Program-made: the position numbers and the translations under genes | The notes under the pieces: model-generated | The model's database searches: none | Seen by the model: only the letters and a program-made list of their open reading frames with translations | Told to the model about the DNA's origin: nothing | Shown here: positions 31,780 to 43,168 of the stretch, piece by piece | Position numbering within the stretch: position 1 is the first letter of the stretch | How the letters are laid out: each line of letters opens with the position of its first letter | Origin: Gambelia wislizenii | Taxonomy: Eukaryota; Chordata; Lepidosauria; Squamata; Crotaphytidae | Length of the DNA stretch: 64,000 bases | NCBI GenBank assembly: GCA_030847615.1 | Contig: JAUMIR010000001.1 | Location: 440,688,687 to 440,752,686, forward strand | Reading direction: 5' to 3'

Positions 31780-33300
31780 GCAAAAGGATATATTGAAGTT
31801 TGTAGGGCAAGCGGGGAGGGGGAAACGTGAGTTAAATATAAAGTGTTACAAGATGGAAAGGAAAGAGGAGGACAGGGATTACCTGATTTGAAATTTTATT
31901 TTGCAGCCTGCTGTTTGGTTTGAATGAAAGAATGGGTGATGTTGAGAAATAAAAGACTATTAGAGTTGGAAGGGCATGCCCTGAGGTTTGGTTGGCATGG
32001 ATATTTATGGTATGAAAAAGTCAAAATTAATGTGGATTTCAAAAATCATTTTGTGAGATGTACCTTATTGAGAATATGGAATAGATATAAACCCAGGTTG
32101 CACAAGAAAATGCCTCTATGGGTTTCGGCACAAGAAGCTTTTTACAGAAGAATAACAGGTAAAGAAAGATGGCTAATGTAGCAAGACCTGCTAGAGATTA
32201 AGGGCTTGTTACATGGGCAATTGCCCCAATCTTGGAGCTCTGCAGTCCTGATGATGCATGGATTTTGTCCTGTTTTGCCCCTGGGAAGTTCTCATGACCC
32301 CTGGGGCAAAGATGGGGCTAAGATGGGGGAAGATGGGATACAGCCCATTACAGCATTTTTTAAAAAATACTTGGTAAAATCCATTCCAGCCAGAAAAAAC
32401 TGAGCAGGCCCTGCATGACTGCAGAAGTCCATTCCAAAATGCTAGCCCATTGGTGCAGCTGCCCTCTGTCTGACTCTTCCATAGCCAGGAAGGGGGCCCA
32501 CAGCATGTGACCAAGGCTGGTCATATGCAGGGGGCCTTGCGCTCATGCTGTGGGCCTGCTTTCTGACATCAGAGAGTGTGATGTGGAGGGCAGGGGTGGT
32601 GGCTGCAGGGATGGGCCAATGTGCTTGTCTGGACTCTGGCCCATTTTGTGCAGGTAATGGGGGAGAAATAGGCCTGATCTGCAGGCAGGATACACCATTG
32701 GAGATCCAGTGTATTCTGACCAGTGTAGATGAGCCCCAAGAGAACAATTAGTAGCAGAGGGACAAAGTTTTCAATGGTATTTTTACTTACAGTTATCAGA
32801 AAGAATTTCAGTTGTAATATACAGATGAATCAATGGGAAAATATGTGGTGAAATTTGCATTATATTATGATCTTAAAGAAAATGTTTATAAAATGATATA
32901 TGACACCATATAAATTGTCTAGAATGAATAAAGGTGTATCAAATGTATGTTGGAAATGTGAATAACGTGAAGAGACCTTTTATCATATGTGGTGGATATG
33001 TGAAAAACCTAAAAAAAATGGATTCATGTACACACATCGATACAGAGGATTTTAAAGATTAATATTCAATTAGAACTTTTTCTTTTGGGATTGTTGGATG
33101 TACACCTGGAAAACAGTCATGGAAGATTACTCCAGTGTATGATCATGGCAACAAGACTGTTGTATGTGCAAAATTAGAAGAATTCAACGCTACCCGTTAT
33201 GGAGGAATGGTTATTGAAACTGACAGATTTAGCAGAGATGGGCAAATTGTCTAGTTTGATTAAAGAAAGGTCATTAGTGACATTTCTCAAAGACTGGAAA
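31780..33300 (+). pseudogene. L1 ORF2 C-terminal domain
   Basis: Before the insertion one frame (31924-32181, extending upstream) reads YKVLQDGKERGGQGLPDLKFYFAACCLVW, then LLELEGHALRFGWHGYLWYEKVKINVDFKNHFVRCTLLRIWNRYK and PRLHKKMPLWVSAQEAF, the post-RT region of L1. After it, near 32950-33010, CWKCE, TFYHMWWICEKPKK gives the Cys-rich motif (C-x2-C-x7-H-x4-C type) at the L1 C terminus. Stops and a frameshift are present. Confidence 0.8.
32212..32736. mobile_element. Harbinger-like MITE family 2 (525 bp)
   Basis: It lies inside L1. Ends are GGGCTTGTTACATGG and GTAGATGAGCCC; the flanks TAA and CAA are a slightly worn 3-bp duplication. In reverse orientation it matches 54731-55277: CACAGCATGTGACCAAGGCTGG, CTGCAGTCCTGATGATGCATGG and AAGATGGGGCTAAGATGGGG have partners in order. 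It is non-coding. Confidence 0.78.
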
Positions 33301-34470
33301 TCCCTTATAGACTTTTTGCAGGGAAGGTAATAAAATGACTTGGTAACTTTTGGTTTTGATGATTAGAAAGAACAGGCTATTGAAAGAAGGGAATATGTTG
33401 AAATTTTGGAGAGAGGTATGAATAATTATATGCATATATAGCTGCTGAAAGGAAGATTGGGAGTTACTTCTTTCTCTTTTATTTTCTTTGTTCTGCACTT
33501 TTTAATTTGCATTTGATTGTAGTTTAGTTTTCAATCTTTTTTCTTTTTCTTAATCTTTGTAATTCTTAGTATATTTTTAAACAGTTTTTTAAAAGTTTTT
33601 TTAAAGAATCAAAAGTGAATGAAATACTTATTTACCTGTATGGGAAAAACTAATTAGTTACAGCTATTATCCATTGTAGAGAAGTGTATCATGGACCTGT
33701 CACATGAAAGTTGTTGAATATGTGCAGCCCCTCAGAAAAAAGAGCAGGCAACCCTAACTCACCAGCACAAAGATGCAAAAACAGACTTTTAAGGGCCAAG
33801 CAGTCAAAGCCCTGTGCCTGGATGGATGAATCCATCACTTTTGTGTTTGCTTGAATTTTAAAAAAAAAGGTATGAAGAAATTTTCAAAATTTTTTGTTCA
33901 AAGATGAATCAAGCAATTTTTCCCCACTCAGCTGTAGTGAGGAATTAGGAAAAGCCATCTGGTCAATGTCAGCATCATGTGCCTCCATTATGCATGAGAA
34001 ACGCCAACACAGTGAAGTGGAGATGCTGTACCTGCTCTGATCTCCATGATGTGAAAAGTAGAGCTTCCCCCCCAGTAATAATTAAGACAAAGCAACTATG
34101 TCAACATTTTTGTAATTTACATTAAATTCCTATGATCTCAGTGTTATGACTATTTTTTGGATTGCAAGGATGCAGTAACTTATATGAAGTGCAAATAGGT
34201 ATCATTCTAGCATATAGATTTATGTGTTCCCAAGGTGTAATGCGGCTTATCATTAACTGAGTACATAGCTGTTGTCCATGACATAATACTACTGGCATAT
34301 ATGAGAATATGTATTTGTAGAGGGATGTCCAGTTATGTTATGACTTATTTTGACACTGGTATCAAACTATACCTAGAAGACAGTGTGGTTTGGGGGAAGG
34401 TGGTAAGATTTAAGTCTGAATTATGGAGAAGAAACTAAGAGGACCCCAAACAATGGTTTAAAATGGCAAA

Positions 34471-34505
34471 ATAACAATAACAATAACAATAACAATAATA
34501 ATAAT
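34471..34505. repeat. (AATAAC)n microsatellite
   Basis: Tandem AATAAC/ACAATA units passing into AAT. Confidence 0.9.
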
Positions 34506-36149
34506 TTGATATAAGTATTCAGTTGAAATGCCATTTCCATGCTGGGGTGGACAAGTGAGGACAGAATATATTCTTCTACTTTTCTCAATAAAATGACATT
34601 TGAAGACCAATTAGCTCCATGTCTGAGAGGTTAACCTCCTGCCTGTTACAACAAGTGTCTGTGAAAAGGAGAGCTGATCTGAAAACTGACCATGTCAACC
34701 ATGAAGTTATTTCAATACTTTTTCCTTCTTAACAAGATGATTAATCCCATTACCCTCTCACAAGCTTATTTCACACTGAATTAAGCACTTCCTAATAGCA
34801 CATAGCTTGTGGGAGTAACACTTTGACTTCTTAATGTGATCTTATCAGCATTTTTGCAACCTGGTTTCACTCCAATGACTGGGTCTATTTATTTATCTCT
34901 TAACTGTATTTCAAGCCAACTTCTCAGCTTTGAGGCCAATTAAGAAAAATGCATATAAAACAACCAATTAATGCCTTATAGACAATTAAATGCAAGGCAC
35001 AGAAATATTGCTGCAACAACCAGGACTAGCTCTAGGTTTGATGAGCTCCCCAACAAAGTGATTGCTTGCTGTCCCAGTCCTAAACCAGTGCCTGTCTCCA
35101 GGATGCTTACCTGCTGGTAGCAATGGGTGAGTGGAAGCAGGCAACAGAATCAGCAGTTCTTTAATGTTGTAAGATACTGTACTGTTGTTCTATGTATCCA
35201 TAATGCATAGTGTAAGCATAGTTTAGCTCCCAATATTAAAGAAAATTAATATGGTTGCCCTCACTGACTCCAGTATAGGCCACCATTTTAATACCTCAGA
35301 GAAATGATACATCATGGCTAGCTAAAATGGTGGGTGGTTCTCCAGCTAACCGTTGAGGGACCACTTGTAGGTCCTGTCAGAGAACAGGGAGCCCAGCAGC
35401 AGTCCAAGGATGCCAGGCATTGAGGCTGGCACTGACATATCCCACACAGGAAGTCTTAGCTTGATCTACACTGGTACAACTGAAAACGAAACACAACTTT
35501 TGTGAAAGACACTCTAACTAGGGCTTTGGGTTTCCATGGAAAGGGAACTGTACACATCAACTGATTTTTGCAACATTTTCCCCCAATCAACATCATGTGA
35601 TAGTCAAGATCTCTGGAGGAGAGATGTAGTATAATTGTACCCATGTTTTGAGGGGAGTTTTGAATTTTGAGGGGAGTGGGTTTCATTGCTTGAGGGAGGC
35701 AGTGAATTCCGCTCTTTGCCAAAAAAAGAAAAAAGAAAAAAAGACATAACTATAATCACTAACAGGATGCCAATTGCTTTAATGGGACAAAAAAGTGTTC
35801 CATGCCATTTTTCATCAAACTATGATGTAGTGATCATGGTTATCAATATTGTTAGCCCCACTCCAGAGAAATTTTTAAAATATCTGGGGGGTGGTGTAAG
35901 AAAAACTCCAGAATATATTATTTCACAATGCAGTTTGTTTTATCTGGTTTTATATTACCTTTATTTCATTTTGTGTTTTTATAGTTCTTAGCATTTGGAT
36001 GGAACATTCCTGATAAGCTCTCCTTCAGGTCAAGGGCCATTCCTCTGCCCTGTAATACACTGGAATTCTTACTAGGATCAAAAAAAATATTGCACAACTC
36101 ACATGACACAAGTTTTTTGTAAGCACAAGTCCATGAAGGTTACATTGAG

Positions 36150-36262
36150 TTTTAAATATTCCATGCTATTATTCATTCTATGTTTTAAATGTGCATGTTC
36201 TATTTAATTGTAAGTGGTCTTGTGAAACAAAGGCAGGCTTTAAATCAAATAAATAAAGAACC
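36150..36262 (+). mobile_element. L2-like LINE 3' tail
   Basis: It carries the pattern TTGTAAGTGGTC ... AAGGCAGGCTTTAAATCAAATAAATAAA, a decayed form of the L2-like terminal stem (TTGTAAGCCGCC ... GGGCGGTATATAAAT) and tail. Confidence 0.5.
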
Positions 36263-37079
36263 ATAATGAGCATTTATTTGATTATGCAAGTAAATTTTAG
36301 AGATTTGCATTCCCCCAGTACCAGGTAAAAAAAATAAAACACGTTAAAACATTAATATACAAAAATATATTAAAAACAACAATAATAACAACAATAATAA
36401 TAGCAATAGCAGTATGAAGACAGAGCAGAAGGTAGAAAAGATCAAATTGAATCTGAAGGTCAGAGAAAATAAAAAGGTAACATCAACGTGGATGCCAGGT
36501 GAGCCTCTAGAGGATAGCATGCCAGAACCAGGATACCACCATGGAGAAGACCCTAGAACAGTATCTAATAGACAAAAGGAAATTGGTGTGGATGCTGTGC
36601 CTCAGGTATAATTGCATCCTTCTAAATAAAGGGCTTGATCAAGTGTCCATATAGAGAGGGCTCCTACTGAGCATAACAGAACCTCTCCTCAGTCAGCAAG
36701 TTATGTGTGTACTAAATGAAATGGGAGGGATTTATAATATCCATATCCCTATTCAGTCCTAGCCCCTTCACTTGATTGAGCAATGATCAGACTTCTCATT
36801 CCTTCACAAAATGAAGTGCAGATGTTTAAAACACGGTGATCAGGAGCTGCACAAAGAAAGGCATCCCATTCCATTATGATAGGAGTGTCAAATGACACTG
36901 TAGGTACAAAGGGAATTTTTTCACATGGTGGTATGCTTATGACACTGTGGATGTCCATAATATTCTAAATATAGCAAATGAATACTAATTCTCTTACCAA
37001 TTAAAGGACTCACCAAAAGCACTACCTTTCCATGGTGGTGGGATTGTATGCTCCTCTGAGGCAAGAGTGCCTTTGAGTA

Positions 37080-38300
37080 TGTAGATAATGAAAAACTGTG
37101 GATTGCTCTTAAAGAAATAGGTGTGCCACAACATTTGATTTTATGAGTAACCTGTACTCAGAACAAGAGGCGACTGTTAGGACAGAATACAGAGAAATGG
37201 AATGGTTTCCGATTGACAAGGGGGTCAGGCAAGGTTGCGTTTTATCACCCAGTTTGTTTAACTTGTTTGCTGAACACATCATATATAAAGTGGGATTAGA
37301 CTTGAAGGAAGGAGGTGTGAAAAATGGAGGAAGGAACATGAACAATTTAAGATATGCAGATGATGCCATACTACTAGCAGGAAATAGCAAAGACTTGGAA
37401 TTATTACAGAAGAAAGACAAGGAAGAAAGTGCAAAGGCAGGTTTACAGCTGGACATTAAGAAAACAGACATTTCAGTGGGCCCTCAGTATCCAATGGGAT
37501 TTGGTTCCAGGACCCCCTGAGGATACAAAACTCCGTAGATGCTCAAGTCCCATTATATACAATGGCATATATAAAATGGCACCCCTTATATAAAATGACA
37601 AACAGCAAGGTTTGTTTTTTGAGGGGAGGGGTATTTTCAAGCTGTGGATGGTTGAATCCATGGATAAAAAAATCTGTGGTTACGGAGGGCCAACTGTATG
37701 ATCACAGATGATTTACATAACTTTAAAGTAGATGATGAAGACACTGAAATGAAGATTTTCCATACCTTTACCCAGTCAGTAATCAGAATGGAGACTGCAG
37801 TCAAGAAATCAGAAGAAGACTAGGACTTGGAAGGGAAGCTATAAAGGAACTAGACAAGATCCTGAAGTGTCAAGATATATCATTGAAAACTAGTTAGGAT
37901 TGTCTATGCCATCTTATTTCCCATTTCTATGTATGGTTGTGAAAGCTGGACAGTGAAGAAAGCAGATAGGAAGAAAACTCATTTGAAATCTGGTGCTGGA
38001 GAAGAGTTCTATGGATACCATGGACTGCTAAAAAGAGAAATAAATGGGCTTTAGAGCAAATCAAGTCTGAACTCTCTGTAGAAGCCAAGACGACTAAACG
38101 GAGACTGTCGTCCTTCAGCCATATCATGAGAATACATGACTTACTAGAAAAGACAATAATGCTTGGCAAGGTAGAAGACAGTAGGAAAAGAGGAAGACTG
38201 CATCACAGGTGGATGTACTCAGTCAAGGAAGCCACATCCCTAGATCTGCAAGACCTGAAAAGGACGATGACAGGCTGACTTGGAGGTCTCTCTTTCATGG
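37080..38300 (+). pseudogene. BovB reverse transcriptase remnant
   Basis: It begins near the palm: WIALKEIGVPQHLI, MSNLYSEQEATVRTEYREMEWFPIDKGVRQGCVLSPSLFNLFAEHI (motif B region) and RNMNNLRYADDAILLAGN (motif C, YADD intact). After the MITE: VDDEDTEMKIFH, LISHFYVWL-ESWTVKKADRKKTHLKSGAGEEF, RSLQSSFSHIMRI, and GRLHHRWMYSVKEATSL. Frames change several times. In the family, one ORF carries endonuclease and RT and can move SINEs with a matching tail. Confidence 0.87.
37474..37696 (+). mobile_element. Tigger/pogo-like MITE inside BovB
   Basis: Ends CAGTGGGCCCTCAGTATCC and the complement of CAGTTGGCCCTCCGTAACC. Right flank TA, left flank TT (worn). Inside are GGTTCCAGGACCCCCTGAGG and CTCAAGTCCCATTATATAC. 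Removing it restores the BovB frame order, so it is younger than the BovB. Confidence 0.85.
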
Positions 38301-38399
38301 GATCACCATAGGTTAAAGCTGACTTGACAGCACTTACCAGAAACAAATATGGAAAGGGATTAAGTCCAGCAGATGCTGCCTCTTCTTGCCTTCCTCAAA

Positions 38400-38597
38400 G
38401 GCCACAGCACTAACAGTTGGGATGGAGGGAGGGCCTTTCATCTGCTTCTGGGCCAAGGCATGATAGAACTGTGTCTGACTCTTCTTCTTTCCTTCTCAGG
38501 CCACAACAGTGGTAGTTGGGATGGAGGGTGGGCCTTTCATTTTGCTCTTGGGCCTAGGAGTGATGGAGCTGTGCCTGCTGTTTCTTCTCTCCCTAAT
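38400..38597 (+). repeat. Two-unit tandem repeat, period 99
   Basis: GGCCACAGCACTAACAGTTGGGATGGAGG... (38400) is repeated as GGCCACAACAGTGGTAGTTGGGATGGAGG... (38499), with GGGCCTTTCAT and CTTGGGCC/CTGGGCC in both. A 124-codon open frame across it (38373-38747) is a by-product of the duplication. Confidence 0.75.
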
Positions 38598-38934
38598 ATA
38601 TCATACCCTGTTCCTGAGCATGATCCACAGGTGTATGTCAGATATGGCTTTGGGCAGCCTTGGGAAAAATCCTTGAGGCAGACTCCTGCCACTCAATATC
38701 AGTATAAGACCTTCTGTTCCAGGAACCTTATTGGAAAACTGGCATAAGCACATAACAGTGTTTAGAAACCTGGAGCACAATCTTAAACTTTATCACTTGC
38801 TCTTGTCCATTCTCAGCAGTTGTCCTTAGTAAGAATATTTTGCACAATCAAAGTGCACAAGACTTGGCCATGGTTATAGATAAAGTAACATGGAGAAAAT
38901 GAAAGAAAATAGGGAGGAAAAGTCACCCATATTG

Positions 38935-39124
38935 TTTGTTGTTGTGTGCCTTCAAGTAATTTCTGACTTATGATGACTCTGAGGTGAACCTATTACAGTG
39001 TTTTCTGAGGCTGAGAGTGTGTGACTTGCCCAAGGTCACCCAGTGCATTTTCATGGCCGAGCGGGGATTTGAACCCTGGTTTCCAGAGTTGTAGTCCAAC
39101 AAACCACTGCATCACGCTGGCTCC
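38935..39124 (-). mobile_element. tRNA-derived Sauria SINE
   Basis: On the minus strand: GATGCAGTGGTTTGTTGGAC (A box), ACCAGGGTTCAAATCCCCGC (B box), GGTGACCTTGGGCAAGTCAC, then the BovB-like tail AGTCATCATAAGTCAGAAATTACTTGAAGGC and ACAACAACAA. It is well preserved. A second copy is at 50613-51830. Confidence 0.88.
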
Positions 39125-40196
39125 AGCCACATTAATGACTTGTAAAAACAACAAAGCAACGTAAAGACTAACAAATATATTATGGCATAAGTCTAGTTCA
39201 TGAAAACCTATGCTGTAAGAAACTTATTAGAGAGCAATCCTAGTCCTCAAATGCACTGGTGGGGGCAGAAATGTCTCACTGGCAGCAGAGAGGAATTCCA
39301 CTGTTGGGAGAAGTGCAGACACCCTGATGGCCTCTGGGATACTTGCAGAAAGTTCCAGAGGTGCAGTTTCCACCAGTAATAGCTCTAAACTGGGGCACTT
39401 CAAGAGAGACCTTTGATCTGCTGACTCCAAGGTCCCTTCATTCGTTGGAGAGGCTTAGATAGGACACCTCCAGGGCCAGCCAAAGATATTTTGCAGGCTA
39501 AGGTAAAGCAGCAAATGGCTCCCCTTCTAAAGCCAAGTACAGGTGGAGAGTACCCAAAGCTTACTTTAGTACATGAGGCCACCTTATAAGTAACTCTGCC
39601 CATCACTGGTGGGGGGGAAAAACCCTAAATGAGTAAAATGTACTGCCCTATCATGATGCCCAAAATTTGCTCCCCAAAGCAGCCACCTCATTCTGCCTAA
39701 ACAACACAGAGCTAAAGATAATAGGGCACATGGTGGCCTTGCTAGTTGGGGAAATGCCAATGGTTTCCACAAAATCCTTGGAAACAGGAAATCTACTCTT
39801 GGTTCTACAGCTGCTCTTTCCACAGCTGCTACAAGTTGTGTGGGAGGTCTCCTGGTGCTGAGCATCTGTTGTTCTTATACAATTCAGAGCAGCTGCAGGA
39901 ATGGAAAGGCCATAAAACTGGAAGTGTGTTTCTCACCCCCATGGCAATGGAGCTACCCTATTCTAGAGGGAACCACACACTTTTCTGTAAGGGCAGATTA
40001 ATAGTTTAGAGGCATTCTTGAAGGCAGCATCTCTACCAGCTTCTTGAATGGGAGTTGTGATCCTTTATATGACTTTAGGCTGATGTGCCAGCAGTGGCCA
40101 TTGCTGAAAGACCAAGACTTAGCTACTGCCATTGGTGTTCTGATGACAACCACACTAATCTGCTGTACTAGCTGTGCTGCCTTTAAAAATAACCGG
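39125..40196. other. No recognisable feature
   Basis: Moderate GC. The open frame 39584-39865 and others show no domain. Confidence 0.5.
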
Positions 40197-40345
40197 AGGC
40201 TTGTCTATAGGGGAGGAAATAATGCACATGCTATACCTATGCATTATAGGCGATTTGTAGCAGCGTTCCTTTGTCTCCACAGCGTTTTGGCAAAAACGAT
40301 AGTATGTGAAGCTCTCCTTTGTGAGGTTCACATGGCTGCAAATCA
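40197..40345 (+). mobile_element. MITE family 1 left end, truncated
   Basis: AGGCTTGTCTATAGGGG begins it, and GTTTTGGCAAAAACG and GGCTGCAAATCAAGATGGAGGC are family words in the right order. The right end is missing. Confidence 0.55.
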
Positions 40346-40517
40346 AGATGGAGGCTGTGTCTGTTTTGCAGAGGGGAGCAAGGAAGGCGAAAGGGACCTA
40401 GCAACACAGTGCCCAGAGATGAGGAGGAGGGTGGCCACTATGAGGAACATGAGGAGAGCTGCCTGGCCTTCATTCATTTTGGTGGCAGCGGCAGCACCAG
40501 CAGCAACCTCTGATTCT

Positions 40518-40681
40518 GGCTGCAAAGGGATGGCAGGAGCTGCCTGGCAAGCCGCTGCAAAAGGAAGAGGAGAGGGGTTCTTCACCCCTTCATCTCACCT
40601 TCTGCCGGAGCAGAGAAGAACCCCCGTCCTCTTCATTCTCCCAGCAGCTTGCCAGGTAGCTCCTGCCATCCCTTTGCAGCC
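40518..40681. repeat. Long hairpin, 40-bp arms plus inner arms
   Basis: The arm 40518-40557 and the reverse complement of 40642-40681 agree at 38 of 40 positions (GGCTGCAAAGGGATGGCAGG begins both). The inner text (AGGAAGAGGAGAGGGGTTCTTC and GAAGAACCCCCGTCCTCTTC) also pairs, leaving a loop of about 30 bp. Total about 164 bp. A 222-codon open frame crosses it; I do not believe it is a gene. Confidence 0.88.
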
Positions 40682-40703
40682 TCTGATTATACTGGGAAAA
40701 GGT

Positions 40704-40848
40704 GAGGTCTGACCAAAGTGGAATAGAGTGGCCATATTACTTCCCTCGATCTAGACCCTATACTCCTGTTGATGCAGCCTAGAATTGCATTGGCTTTTCT
40801 GGCTGCCACATCACACTGCTGACTCATGTTCAGCTTGTGGTCCACTAA
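40704..40848 (-). mobile_element. CR1 LINE internal fragment
   Basis: On the minus strand it reads VDHKLNMSQQCDVAARKANAILGCINRSIGSRSREVIWPLYSTLVRPH, the region after RT motif C in CR1. It lacks both the 3' tail and the 5' part, so it is a rearranged piece. Confidence 0.88.
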
Positions 40849-41831
40849 AAAAAAAAAATGAAAAAAAATTATGTACACTTTCCTTATCTTTACTCCTGAT
40901 GAAGTATGAATCATCAGAGCCTTAGCCATCGTGGGTATTAAGGTTTTCTCTTCATGGTCATGCATGAAATATGATTACCTTGGTCTCATTTTGTAAATTT
41001 AATAAATTGCCATATTTTTTTCTAAGAAGGAATAACATCCTATGAATATTATCTGGGTCCTCACTGAAACAATATTCAGATATCCCAAATAAACTGCTAT
41101 TTGTAAGCTGAAAAACTGCCATTAGCTTTAGTCTAACTTGTACATCGCTAGACGAATACCAATCAGAGATGTGTTCTACACTACCATCGTACCTCTCAAA
41201 TGCAAGGAAAGAAGCAGCATTAGAATAGCAAATGGGTAGAAAGGAGGCAAATAAAAGCCTAAAGTTCTAATCAAAACTCTAATCAGAAAGATGACAAATG
41301 GTGGAGATTATTAAATTTTCTTTCCTCCGTTGATGAATTTAATAAAGAACTAATCAAAGATCATTAGAAAGCTTTTGTGCTTGGCATGCATTGTGGCTGG
41401 ATTGCAATCTGAATTTGTGTTTCACTGGTTACCTAAGATTGGAATGAATGCGTAAATATGGGGGGAAATAATTTTAAAATCAGTTATATGTACCAAATGC
41501 ATATGCTTCTTAACTGCATTTGCGATTTCTTACATTTTGATCCAGTGATTAGAAGACTTAAGCTATTGTTTCCGTTTTCTAATAATCTTTGATTTTCTAA
41601 TGACCTTTGATTAAATTGATCTTGTCTCAACTTACATTTCCCCCCTCTTTCTTTCTGAGAGAATTGCATCCAAGGGGATGAAACTCAAAATGCAATTTCT
41701 CCTAGTCTTGATGAATCATGGGACATGCACATACTTACATGGATGTCCATGCCCATGGTGTGGCTCTGAGTTGGTGGAACAAATGTATGAATATCCAACA
41801 GTGTGGTGGTTGCAACAATGTGTATGTACAT
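40849..41831. other. No recognisable feature
   Basis: AT-rich non-coding sequence. Confidence 0.5.
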
Positions 41832-42052
41832 GTGTCTTCAAGTTGCCTGTCAACTTATGGTGATCCCATGGATTCCACAAGGTTTTCTTAGGCAAGGAAT
41901 ACTCAAACATGGTTTTGCCAGTTCCTTCCTCTGAAACATAGCCTACAGTACCTGGTATTTATTGTCCATCTCTCATCCAAGTCCTAACCATAGCTGACCT
42001 TGCCTGGATTCCAAGATCAGATGGGAGCTGGTACCTTTAGGGTATAGCCTAC
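41832..42052 (-). mobile_element. 5S rRNA-derived SINE
   Basis: On the minus strand: CCCATCTGATCTTGGAATCC and GGTTAGGACTTGGATGAGAG are the 5S-derived head; then TACCAGGTACTGTAGGCTATG, AGAGGAAGGAACTGGCAAAACC, and the tail GGAATCCATGGGATCACCATAAGTTGACAGG. It is the same family as 1648-1862, with a better 5' half. Confidence 0.85.
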
Positions 42053-42195
42053 AATAAATAACATTAATTTCCCCCTCCCTCCCTCCCTTTATAGTTAAAT
42101 CATCCCTTTGCCCCTTTTTATTGTTCCCCATTTTTCTGTTGCTGGATGCACACAGAGAGTTTTTACTTTGCACACCTCTAGTTGTTTCTTCCTTA

Positions 42196-43168
42196 GGGGC
42201 CGGTTCCACGACAGGAAAAAGTTCGACAGATTCCGGATTACCGTCCTTTCGCATGAGGAGTGCATAAATCACACAAAGCCTGGCATTTTCGAATGATGAA
42301 GACAGATCCAGACACTTTCTGTTTTCCTTAGTTCACACAGGCAAAGGTGGGGGGGGGGAAATCGCCTCCAGATGATTAAAGCCAGGCAGGAGGCGGGGAG
42401 GGAGCAAGGAGGGGGTTATGGAGACCATAAATAATGAGAGGAAAGAAAAAGGACAAACAAACAAGCAATCGAAAGAGCGATCTGTCAAACTCCCCCCCCC
42501 CGTCTTCCCCAGCCCTGAAAGGCTTCTGTAAAGAAAGGAGTCAATGAAAGCACGAACAAGCAAAAGCATGGTGGAGCAGATTCCCTTCATGCATGCACAC
42601 ACAAACACACACCACAGAACTAGGGCTTGCCTCATTTGGTTTCCCTCCCCCCGAAGCCTTGAATAAAGGCAAGTGAATGGAAGGACAAACAAACAAACGA
42701 ACGAACATGCGATCAGCTGTTTTCCAACACACACACACACACACACACACACCAGCGAAGCAGTGAAGCATCTTCCCACCCCCACCCCACAAAAGATAGA
42801 CAGGAAGGGCTCCGTTTTCCAAAGTGGGTTGCAAGCAGAAGGAGGGTGAATTTCTTCTCTCCAACCCCTCAGTCTTTTCGGATAAAGCAGAATGGTCACT
42901 CCAACCAATCAGGATTCAGCTTTGCTCACAGTAATTCGAAAAGGCAGATGCCAGTTTACACGATCGTTAGTTCCCATGATAAATTATGCGCATTTTCGCA
43001 AACTTAATCAAAAAAGAGCGGAAAACTAGCGAAAGCTGATACTGCGCAACTTATGGTTTTTTTGTGCCCCCTCCTTCTGAAAAGGGCGCTGTTGCTTCGA
43101 GATGCGTGGGAACTATCAGGCTTCTTGTCGCATTCTTTGAGGATTTATTTTGCCGTGTAAACGACCCC
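42196..43168. mobile_element. MITE with GTTTACA-type ends (973 bp)
   Basis: Ends GGGGCCGGTTCCACG and the complement of GGGGTCGTTTACACG. Flanks TTA (42193-42195) and TTT (43169-43171) suggest a 3-bp duplication. It is richer in CpG than its surroundings and contains a (CA)n run at 42727-42752. Long open frames inside (for example 42333-42908, minus) are repeat-driven. Related to 5866-6603. Confidence 0.65.
42727..42752. repeat. (CA)n microsatellite
   Basis: Thirteen CA units inside the MITE. Confidence 0.93.

Larger units (their letters stand above)
31771..33480 (+). mobile_element. L1 LINE ORF2 3' fragment, split
   Basis: The C-terminal third of L1 ORF2 plus a short 3' UTR, on the plus strand. 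It is interrupted at 32212-32736 by a MITE. The LINE text resumes after the insert, which fixes the order of events. The 5' end is truncated, as expected for L1. Confidence 0.8.
33481..37014. other. Long stretch without genes
   Basis: Mostly AT-rich non-coding sequence. Small items inside: AATAAC/AAT microsatellites at 34471-34505 and 36371-36410, and an L2-like 3' tail near 36150-36262 (TTTAATTGTAAGTGGTCTTGTG, then AGGCAGGCTTTAAATCAAATAAATAAAG). I found no coding signal. Confidence 0.5.
37015..38350 (+). mobile_element. BovB (RTE) LINE copy 2, RT and 3' end
   Basis: A few dozen bases of 5' leader (GGTGGTGGGATTGTATGCTCC, 37038) are joined directly to the RT region; the endonuclease and RT N-terminus are missing. 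A Tigger-like MITE sits at 37474-37696. The 3' end has the BovB signature (GGAGGTCTCTCTTTCATGGGATCACC, TTGACAGCACTTACC). Confidence 0.85.

Noticed and set aside
38935..39124. tRNA gene
   Set aside because: A and B boxes are present, but no cloverleaf closes and a SINE body follows. The same holds for 29222-29500, 25444-25610 and 50613-51830.
40044..40712. 222-codon open frame, longest non-LINE one on the plus strand in this part
   Set aside because: It runs from anonymous sequence through a MITE stub and a long hairpin into the edge of a CR1 fragment; no domain is seen.
42333..42908. 191-codon open frame on the minus strand
   Set aside because: It lies wholly inside a MITE and includes the translation of a CA microsatellite (Cys-Val repeats).
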